A stretch of DNA of 44,308 nt from an uncultured Collinsella sp. (GTDB taxonomy: Bacteria; Actinomycetota; Coriobacteriia; Coriobacteriales; Coriobacteriaceae), in the NCBI GenBank assembly GCA_900544845.1, contig UQWV01000011.1, positions 1-44,308 on the forward strand. The letters run 5' to 3'. The notes beneath the pieces are model-generated. The model saw only the letters and a list, made by a program, of their open reading frames with translations, was not told the DNA's origin and searched no databases. Both the position numbers and the translations under genes were made by a program. Of this stretch, positions 6,606-12,701 are shown one piece after another. The stretch's first letter is position 1; every line of letters starts with the position of its first letter.

Positions 6606-7441
6606 GTCCGCGCCGCCGATAGTAGGGCTCCCAAGTCGGCCTGGATCGCCTCTGCCTTGTTTCCGAGCCGCAGTGGTGCCGAGCCGCCTGAGATGTTTAC
6701 GCTCAACAGGTGCGCATCCGGCAGCTTTGCGGTCATGCTCCAGAACGGGAGTGTGATGATGCCGGGGGTCATCTCGCCCACGCCGAGCTCCAGCAAAAGC
6801 ACGCGGCTATCGCCGCGCTCGCGCACGAAGCGCTCGTATCGCCCGAGGCCCTCGCGCCACGCCGCGCCCTGCAGAAACGTGTCGTCGCGTACCCACGGCA
6901 CAAGCTGCCAGCCGCAGTGCGGGCATCGGGGGACATCCTCGCTGCGGACCTCGAACCCCGCCATGCCCACGAGCATACGCTCGACGTAGGGGCCCGCGTC
7001 GGAGAGCTCGTCGCAGCATGGCTGCTTGCATTGAAGGCGCGCGAAGCTTCCCTGGTAGCTGCAGACCCTCTCGGCGGGAAACGTCTTTTCGACCTGGGTG
7101 TCCACATTGGTGCTCAGGATGAAGTAATCCTTATGGCTGATGAGGGACCGCAGGTCGAGATAGGGTTGCGAGGCAGGCTCGCGCAGCATGAAATCGATGT
7201 ATCGCGCGTAGTAGGCCCATTGCTGCTCGAGGCTGGGGTAGAGGTGGTAGAAGCCGTCGAAAAGGCTCTTGAAGCCAAAGGCCCGCTGCCAGTCCGTCAT
7301 TCCGGCGCGCGCCATGCCTGCGCGGTTGTAATGGTTGAACCCGGCGGCGCTCGACATGCCCGAGCCGATGCCGACGATGATGGCATCGGCATCGTCGATA
7401 AGGCTTCGAAGCCTATGCGCTTCCCTCTCTAGAGACGGCAT
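6602..7441 (-). CDS. SIR2-family (class M-like sirtuin) protein, gene 3 of trio
   Basis: The 279-residue product has the NAD-binding sirtuin core. The glycine loop is IIVGIGSGMSSAAGFNHYN, the helical region matches class M sirtuins (FDGFYHLYPSLEQQWAYYAR) and the N-x-D motif is STNVDTQ (110-116). At the position where ordinary sirtuins have the catalytic His (E-x-H-G) it has Tyr-Gln-Gly, with Gln130. The zinc site is present (Cys138, Cys142/143, Cys173, Cys176). Gln in place of His is characteristic of SirTM enzymes, which act as protein ADP-ribosyltransferases and not deacylases. It overlaps the upstream gene by 13 bases. No macrodomain, LplA or GcvH-L partner is nearby. Confidence 0.82.
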   Translation of the reverse strand: MPSLEREAHRLRSLIDDADAIIVGIGSGMSSAAGFNHYNRAGMARAGMTDWQRAFGFKSLFDGFYHLYPSLEQQWAYYARYIDFMLREPASQPYLDLRSLISHKDYFILSTNVDTQVEKTFPAERVCSYQGSFARLQCKQPCCDELSDAGPYVERMLVGMAGFEVRSEDVPRCPHCGWQLVPWVRDDTFLQGAAWREGLGRYERFVRERGDSRVLLLELGVGEMTPGIITLPFWSMTAKLPDAHLLSVNISGGSAPLRLGNKAEAIQADLGALLSAART

Positions 7442-8127
7442 TGGGCAATCTCCTCGAAAGCCGGGGTCATATCGCCGTCAACGAGAATCGTGTCGCACGA
7501 TGCATCGGGCACCATGGCCTGGCTGTAGTTGAACACGATGTAGGTGGCGTGCTCGCAGGCACTCGCGATCTGGGCGAGCATGCGCTTTATGACGCCGTTG
7601 TGTACCCCCACGCCAAGTTCGAGGATGGCGACCCTGCCGTTGCGATGGGCTTGCATAAGGCGCTCGAGCTCCTCGAGCTGGGCCATGGCGAGGGCATCTG
7701 GATGGGCGAGACGACGCTCGTCGATTGACGTGCGTATGCTCCCCTCCGTCTCGAGCACGCGACCCTCATTGAACCCTGCACGTGCGAAGTGCCCGTCGAT
7801 ATTGCACGTGATCACGAAGGTGTCAGCGTGCTCCGTAAGACGCCGCAGCCCGCTCATGAGCGGGCTGGGCTTATATTCGACATACTCCTTTTGATGGAAC
7901 CGCTCGCTCCACCGGCGTCGCACGTTTGCATCCGGGAAGGCGAGCCCCTGCAGTATGCAGCCGATGCCGTCGGCCTGGGCGAGGTCCCCGTACGCCTCTC
8001 GGAAATGGGCGTCGGCGCAGAAGAGATTGAGCCCCTCCGCCATGTCGAGCCCGTTGCTGGCGCCGATGATGACAAGATCCGCCTCGGCAAGTGCCTGGCC
8101 GATACGAACCGCTTTTACCGTTTCCAT
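7429..8127 (-). CDS. degenerate SIR2-family protein, gene 2 of trio
   Basis: This 232-residue product is shorter than its neighbours. It keeps a Rossmann-type start (LVIIGASNGLDMAEGLNLFC) and the N-I-D motif (TFVITCNIDGHFARAGF), but the His position holds Glu128 (VLETEGSIR) and all zinc-binding cysteines are gone. The C-terminal NAD-binding strand is recognisable (VAILELGVGVHNGVI). It is probably catalytically altered or a structural or regulatory partner of the flanking sirtuins. It begins three bases after the gene at 8131 ends and overlaps the next gene by 13 bases, so the three are surely one transcript. Confidence 0.75.
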   Translation of the reverse strand: METVKAVRIGQALAEADLVIIGASNGLDMAEGLNLFCADAHFREAYGDLAQADGIGCILQGLAFPDANVRRRWSERFHQKEYVEYKPSPLMSGLRRLTEHADTFVITCNIDGHFARAGFNEGRVLETEGSIRTSIDERRLAHPDALAMAQLEELERLMQAHRNGRVAILELGVGVHNGVIKRMLAQIASACEHATYIVFNYSQAMVPDASCDTILVDGDMTPAFEEIAQCRL

Positions 8128-8130
8128 GTG

Positions 8131-9096
8131 CTACTTCCCCAGCGTCTTGCGCACGTCGGCGAGCACGTCGGCGATGTCGGCGCGAACGGCGAGTCCCCGA
8201 TCCTCGATCGCGCGGGGAAGAAACTGCGTCTTGTTGTTCACGGCGATGTAGCTAGCCTGCGGCAACTGCGCCGTGAGGGCCCAGAACGGCTCCTGGATAA
8301 ACGCAGGCGTCATGCGGCCCGCGCCCAGCTCAAGAAAGAGAATCTTCTGCCGCGCGTGCGCGTCGAGCCAGTTGGACACCTTGCGGTACTGCTCCTCGTA
8401 GAGCTCGCCCTGCAGGAAGTTGCCGTAGCCGCGAACCCAAGGGAACGCCTCTGCCCCGCAGTGCGGGCAGCGTGGCACGAGTTCTGTCGGAACCTCTAGG
8501 CCGTCTCCCATGGCCTCTACCATACGAGAGACCGGCTCGATGGCGTCCCATACCTCGTCGGTACAGCAACGGGAGCACTGGAGGAAGCGGTGGTCGCCTT
8601 GGATCTCTGCCACCTTCTCCCAAGGGTAGATTTTCATGAACTGCGTGTCCTGGTTGGTGGTGAGAACGAAGAAGTCTTTCTCGGTAAGAATGGCGTCGAG
8701 ATCTTTGTAGGGCTCGCGCAGCGGGGCGTTGAGCGTGGTGTCGAGGAAGGTGGCAAGGTAGCCCCAGCGCGACTCGGCGGTGGGCCAGCGGTAGGACGAC
8801 CCTTCAAAAGCGCCCCTGAAACCGTAGCGCTCGGCGAATTTGCCGAAATGCCTGCGATAGGTCGCGTTGTCCTCGTAGTAGAAGTCGCCGCCGCCCGCCG
8901 CGGAGAGCCCGGAGGCCCCGCCCACCAGCACGCAATCGGCTTCCTCGATCATGCGGGCGAAGTCCTTGATTTGCTGGTCGTAGGGCTCGGGCTCGCGGGC
9001 ACTCAGCTCATAGGGCGTGCCGCCGGTGCGGTAGGCGGCCTGATGGGAAAACGATTGGTTGGTGAGTTCGATAACGAGCCGCTCGTATAGAGTCAC
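8131..9096 (-). CDS. SIR2-family (class M-like sirtuin) protein, gene 1 of trio
   Basis: The 321-residue product is the first gene of the sirtuin operon. It shows the glycine loop CVLVGGASGLSAAGGGDFYY, the class-M-like segment FGKFAERYGFRGAFEGSSYR, the N-x-D motif TTNQDTQ (147-152) and a zinc site (Cys174, Cys177, Cys210, Cys213). The catalytic His position is Gln166 in AEIQGDHRFLQC. I chose GTG at 9096: GAAAGAGAG lies just upstream, whereas the longer frame up to 9228 crosses the inverted repeat and the promoter region. The divergent tetR gene is the likely regulator. The activity is inferred to be ADP-ribosylation; substrate unknown. Confidence 0.82.
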   Translation of the reverse strand: MTLYERLVIELTNQSFSHQAAYRTGGTPYELSAREPEPYDQQIKDFARMIEEADCVLVGGASGLSAAGGGDFYYEDNATYRRHFGKFAERYGFRGAFEGSSYRWPTAESRWGYLATFLDTTLNAPLREPYKDLDAILTEKDFFVLTTNQDTQFMKIYPWEKVAEIQGDHRFLQCSRCCTDEVWDAIEPVSRMVEAMGDGLEVPTELVPRCPHCGAEAFPWVRGYGNFLQGELYEEQYRKVSNWLDAHARQKILFLELGAGRMTPAFIQEPFWALTAQLPQASYIAVNNKTQFLPRAIEDRGLAVRADIADVLADVRKTLGK

Positions 9097-9146
9097 TTGA
9101 TACTCTCTTTCAACTACAATGAACAGGTGTCTATAAAAAGTATCAA
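9097..9146. promoter_or_regulatory. TetR operator candidate: TTGATACT inverted repeat
   Basis: TTGATACT (9097-9104) and AGTATCAA (9139-9146) are perfect 8-base inverted arms 34 bases apart, in the intergenic region between the sirtuin operon and tetR. TTGATA can also serve as a -35 box on either strand. The left arm lies immediately upstream of the sirtuin GTG. This is a plausible control site for both genes. Confidence 0.45.
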
Positions 9147-9239
9147 TGTTGATTTGCGCCAGAGCAATGAACAGTTTCGAGCTGCTGTCGATAAACGAGC
9201 GGCTTCTGGATATTGTTGAGCGCTGCAATTGGAGGGGCC

Positions 9240-9797
9240 ATGGAATCGGGGAAGATCGATCGCCGCCGTCGCTATACGCTCTCGGTCATACGGGAGGCGT
9301 TCTTTGCGCTGCTGGCCGAGGTCGGCTTCGCGAAGATGACGGTGGCGGATATCTGCCGCTGCGCCGATATCAACCGCGGCACGTTCTATTTACACTACGA
9401 GGATAAGTTCGCGCTGCTCGACGCGCTTATCGACGAGGCCCTGGCGGCGGCGCCCCCACTCGAGGGAACGAAGGCGGGCGCCCTCTGCCAGCGCCCGCCG
9501 GCAGACGATGACTATTATCTGCTCTACTCGGATGACGACGCATACGCCCGGGTGGCGCAACGCGTCGTCGAGCGCGGCGCTGAGCAGATGGTTCCCTCGA
9601 TTATGGAGAAGACCGGGCTTTCGCGCGAGGACGCCTATCTGCTCTTCGTCCACAACGTCCAGGGAAATCTCGCGGTCAACCGCCTGCTTGGTTGGAGGCG
9701 AGGGCCCGAGTTCGCCCACGCCCAGGAGCTGCTCAGCGCTTATTCCGAAGGGGGCATGCGGGCGGTATCGGCCCCTTGTGCGCTGATCGCGAATTAG
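9240..9797 (+). CDS. TetR/AcrR family transcriptional regulator
   Basis: The product is 185 residues. The N-terminal helix-turn-helix is typical (IREAFFALLAEVGFAKMTVA, then DICRCADINRGTFYLHYEDK). The C-terminal ligand domain is poorly conserved, as usual. ATG at 9240 follows GGAGGGG. It is divergent from the sirtuin operon and convergent with the cupin at 9794, whose stop overlaps its own by three bases. Regulation of the sirtuins is inferred from the divergent layout and the inverted repeat between them. Confidence 0.88.
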   Translation: MESGKIDRRRRYTLSVIREAFFALLAEVGFAKMTVADICRCADINRGTFYLHYEDKFALLDALIDEALAAAPPLEGTKAGALCQRPPADDDYYLLYSDDDAYARVAQRVVERGAEQMVPSIMEKTGLSREDAYLLFVHNVQGNLAVNRLLGWRRGPEFAHAQELLSAYSEGGMRAVSAPCALIAN

Positions 9798-10147
9798 AGC
9801 ATGATAGCGTCGTCGGCCGTGAAGGCATCAAGGGATCCCTGCTTGACCTGGATGCAGACGTATGTGATGCCCGAGTCGGATGCGGCGCGGAACTGACGGT
9901 GTGCTGCGGGGGAAATGCGCAGCCAGTCGCCGGCTGCAAGCTCGATATCCTCACCGTCGATCGTGACCGAGCCCGCGCCCTCGAGCACGCCATAAATCTC
10001 CTCGTTTTCCTTGTGTGCATGGACAAACGGAACGCCAGCGCCGGCGGGAAGATTGTTGACACTCACCTCTGCCCCGGTAAGCCCGAGCACTTCGTGCAGC
10101 TCAACGCGGCTCTCATTGGCGATGCGGGTCTTTGCATAATTAGCCAT
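9794..10147 (-). CDS. single-domain cupin
   Basis: The 117-residue product is a small cupin. Motif 1 is visible as PFVHAHKENEEIYGVLEGAG with both His and a Glu ligand, and motif 2 as GDWLRISPAAHRQFRAA. The ATG at 10147 follows AGAGAGGAACC. It is divergent from the HxlR regulator with the 8-bp inverted-repeat operator between them, a very common pairing in which HxlR represses a small redox or quinone-responsive gene. The function of the cupin itself is unknown. Confidence 0.85.
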   Translation of the reverse strand: MANYAKTRIANESRVELHEVLGLTGAEVSVNNLPAGAGVPFVHAHKENEEIYGVLEGAGSVTIDGEDIELAAGDWLRISPAAHRQFRAASDSGITYVCIQVKQGSLDAFTADDAIML

Positions 10148-10230
10148 AATGGTTCCTCTCTTTGGGTTGATTTACCTTGCAGGCATCTCCTGCGTGAGTT
10201 ATATTCAACGCGAAGGCGCATGCAAATACG

Positions 10231-10258
10231 AGTACGCACATATTTGTAACTGCGTACT
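10231..10258. promoter_or_regulatory. HxlR operator: perfect 8-bp inverted repeat
   Basis: AGTACGCA (10231-10238) and TGCGTACT (10251-10258) are exact reverse complements with a 12-base spacer. The site lies between the divergent cupin and hxlR genes. The GTAC-containing arms and spacing fit known HxlR/MarR-type operators. Confidence 0.7.
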
Positions 10259-10298
10259 TTTTTGTGAAACCGGTATGGTCAAGGAGGTCGGGTCTCCC

Positions 10299-10625
10299 AT
10301 GATGGCGAAAGAGGAACTTCCGGAGTGTCCGGTCGCAACGGCGGTAGCGCTCATTGGCGGCAAGTGGAAGTTGCTCATTATCCGTAACTTGCGCGTACGC
10401 CCCTGGCGTTTCAACGAGTTGCGCCGCGACCTTGAGGGGATCTCTCAGAAGGTGCTTACCGACAGCCTGCGACAGATGGAGGATGATGGGCTGGTCTTTC
10501 GCCACGACTATGGCGAGAATCCTCCCCGCGTTGAGTATGGCCTTACCGAGCTCGGCCGCCAGATGATGCCCGTCGTGGACTCGTTGGCAGACTTCGGCGC
10601 TTATTACAAGACGGTCGTTTCGTAG
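10299..10625 (+). CDS. HxlR family winged-helix regulator
   Basis: A 108-residue HxlR/DUF24 regulator. The start reads MMAKEELPECPVATAVALIG, with the cysteine (Cys10) next to the Pro that acts as redox or quinone sensor in relatives such as YodB and HypR. The winged helix follows (GGKWKLLIIRNLRVRPWRFN, then ISQKVLTDSLRQMEDDGLV). The in-frame ORF extends upstream to 10149 but crosses the operator; ATG 10299 has AAGGAGG eleven bases before it. Likely targets are the divergent cupin and the oxidoreductase 100 bases downstream. Confidence 0.88.
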   Translation: MMAKEELPECPVATAVALIGGKWKLLIIRNLRVRPWRFNELRRDLEGISQKVLTDSLRQMEDDGLVFRHDYGENPPRVEYGLTELGRQMMPVVDSLADFGAYYKTVVS

Positions 10626-10724
10626 CGGACATGCTGCTTAGGGGGCGGAGAACCGCTACGAGGGTGCTAACGAAAACCTGTCCCGAATCATCGTGCGCCT
10701 GCGGCATGAAGAAGGGAGATTCTT

Positions 10725-11255
10725 ATGAATATCGTTGTATTGAGCGGTAGCCCGCGCAAGGGCGCCAATACCGACACCATGGTCGAGGCGTTTGCCGAGA
10801 CCGCGCGCGAGGCCGGCCATACGGTCGAGGTCATCCGCGTTGCCGGCAAGAAGATTGCTGGTTGCCTGGGGTGTCAGTACTGCTTTGCCCATGAGGGTGC
10901 CTGCGTGCAGAAGGACGACATGGCCGGTGTGCTCGAGACACTGAAAGGCGCCGATATGGTTGTCTTCGCTTCGCCTATCTACTGGTTTGATATCACTGCG
11001 CAGGAGAAGGCCGCCATCGACCGCCTGTATGCCTTCGGTGCTACGGGCTTCCCGTTCACCAAGACGGCCCTTTTGCTCGATAGCCATAGCGAGGGCGTCT
11101 ATGATGCGGCGATCGCTATGTACAAGTCAACCTGTGCGTACTGCAAGTGGGAGGACCAGGGCATTGTCACCATCAGCGGTATGACCGAGCGTGACAGCAT
11201 GGTCTCCTCGCCCAAGTTGGAAGAGGTGCGAGAGCTCGCTCGCAAACTCGCCTAA
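10725..11255 (+). CDS. flavodoxin family NAD(P)H-dependent oxidoreductase
   Basis: A 176-residue flavoprotein of the NADPH-dependent FMN reductase/iron-sulfur flavoprotein group. The FMN phosphate loop is VVLSGSPRKGANTDTMVEAF, a C-x-x-C-x-x-C cluster follows (GCLGCQYCFAHEGACVQKDD) and the flavin-contact loop is FASPIYWFDITAQEKAAIDR. It lacks the full cysteine spacing of true iron-sulfur flavoproteins, so the cysteines may be structural or redox active. Preceded by GAAGGGAG. Its location after hxlR suggests a quinone or electrophile response. Confidence 0.88.
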   Translation: MNIVVLSGSPRKGANTDTMVEAFAETAREAGHTVEVIRVAGKKIAGCLGCQYCFAHEGACVQKDDMAGVLETLKGADMVVFASPIYWFDITAQEKAAIDRLYAFGATGFPFTKTALLLDSHSEGVYDAAIAMYKSTCAYCKWEDQGIVTISGMTERDSMVSSPKLEEVRELARKLA

Positions 11256-11344
11256 GGACAAGAAGAACGCATGGCAATCAGCGTTGGCGGAAAGCCTACT
11301 TCCCTTACCAAGAGGATTACTGATTGCCATGCGTTGATGTCCTT
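11254..11344. terminator. long inverted repeat between convergent genes
   Basis: The 16-base arm AACGCATGGCAATCAG (11266-11281) is exactly complementary to 11320-11335, and outer arms AAGGACA and TGTCCTT (11254-11260, 11338-11344) extend the stem. The loop is 38 bases. On the minus strand the right-hand side is moderately T-rich (GTTCTTCTTGTCC). It probably terminates one or both convergent genes, though a small repeated element is possible. Confidence 0.45.
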
Positions 11345-11362
11345 ATGGACAATCTCCGCGTG

Positions 11363-12456
11363 CTAGGAGACTTTCTCGCTCAGGAACTCCCTGAATGCGG
11401 GGATGTCAAAGCCAACGAGACCACGCCCACGTTCCCCGATGACGCCGTCCTCGAGAAGGCGGCGTTTGTATTGGCTTGCGTAGTTGCTGGCGACGCCCAT
11501 GCGTTTGGCTATCTCCGAGACCCTGCTGGGGCCAGAATCGGGCAGCATCGCGAGTAAAAACTCAATGTCTTTATCGGAAAGCTCTCGATAGGTCGTTTCG
11601 AGAATGCGATCACGCAGCTCCATGCGTGCGAGTAGGGAACCCTGCTGGACATCGGATGCACTGATTTGGGGCGAGTTCTCCGAAACATCCCAAGTGCGAT
11701 ATCCGACGAGCTGCATCATGTAGGGGAATCCGTCGACGGCCTTCACAGCATTCTCGAGCGCTTCTGGTGTGATTGAACGTCCTCCGGCCTCAACGGTTTT
11801 GCGAAACGCGTTTGCAATTTCAACGTCAGTGATTCGTCCTAACTGATGATATTGGGAACGCCTGAGGAACGAGACGGAATCGTTACGCAGCAACGCCGAT
11901 ACTTTGTAGGGCAGTCCTGCCATGAGTAGGGCAACTTTTTTACCTTCGCGTACAAAGTGCTGGTAAACAGAGGCAAATTGAAGCATTTCTTCGAGATCGA
12001 CGGTGACTTCATCGATGGTAATGAGAAGTCCGATGTCATGTTTTTCGAGTTGCTTAAAGATGCCATTCATGCGCGTGCGCCAGTTGCCCTGAGCCTCTTG
12101 AGCATATGTCCAATCGATGCCCACTGGACCAATTTGAACGCCGTTTATGCGCGCATGAGGCTGTGAGAGGTAGCTATCTGCGGCTTCTTTGGTTCGCTCG
12201 ATAATATCTTCGAGCATGCCTGGCATGGCGGAGACATTTGCTGCGATCCAACCGTGTTCAAGCGCCGTTTCTGAAAGGACGAGAGAAGCGCCGTCTTGCC
12301 CGTTCCCCTTGCGCCCGTAAAAATAGTCGACAGGTTTGGATCTCCCGGGCCGTTGATAAAACCACGGTTGATGTCACGCAGAATATGCTCGCGACCCGCT
12401 AGAAAGGGAGGGACGCTTCCGAACGTCGGGGTAAAGGGGTTCTTGCTGTACTCCAT
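11363..12456 (-). pseudogene. AAA ATPase with C-terminal winged helix, frameshifted
   Basis: The start MEYSKNPFTPTFGSVPPFLA at 12456 follows AAAGGAGTCACC. Walker A is FTGARGTGKTALLSS. Around 12270-12290 the frame shifts by one base: the first frame dies at 12145, while the other continues SETALEHGWIAANVSAMPGM through the Walker B-like LLITIDEVT, an ATPase helical domain and a C-terminal winged helix (RVSEIAKRMGVASNYASQYK). Restoring one base gives a ~364-residue ATPase of normal length. It could be a sequencing error, a real mutation, or rarely programmed slippage; no slippery heptamer is evident. Confidence 0.8.
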
Positions 12457-12468
12457 GGTGACTCCTTT

Positions 12469-12520
12469 GCAAGTTTTGCTAATTTTTGCAAGTTTTGCTA
12501 ATTTTTGCAAGTTTTGCTAA
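12469..12520 (-). repeat. iterons upstream of ATPase: 2.7 copies of a 19-base unit
   Basis: Read on the minus strand the unit is TTAGCAAAACTTGCAAAAA, present at 12507-12520 (partial), 12488-12506 and 12469-12487, ending directly at the ribosome binding site. Each unit contains the dyad GCAA-N3-TTGC. Phased repeats at this position suggest an autoregulatory operator. Confidence 0.85.
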
Positions 12521-12557
12521 CAGCTGACCAAAGGGCATCGAAGCAGTGACGCTGACA

Positions 12558-12606
12558 TTTTTTACGCAGAAAAATAAGCAGAAATCAATTTATCTGCGTT
12601 AAAAAA
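12558..12606. repeat. inverted repeat in parC-ATPase gap
   Basis: TTTTTTACGCAGA (12558-12570) and TCTGCGTTAAAAAA (12593-12606) are complementary apart from one extra base. The AT-rich stretch could be an operator or a promoter region for the ATPase upstream of the iterons. Nothing coding lies between 12521 and 12701. Confidence 0.5.
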
Positions 12607-12615
12607 TAGTTGAGA

Positions 12616-12670
12616 AGAAAAACGACGAGTCCCGGGCGCAATGCCGTTGCGTTCCGGGCCTCGTCGTTTT
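12616..12670 (-). terminator. Rho-independent terminator of parE-parC
   Basis: On the minus strand AACGACGAG pairs with CTCGTCGTT, and CCCGG/CCGGG extend the stem, followed by TTTTTCTTCT. It lies 32 bases after the parC stop. Confidence 0.85.
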
Positions 12671-12701
12671 GCGAGCTCATGACGGTTCGGTCGCCGTTGT
12701 T

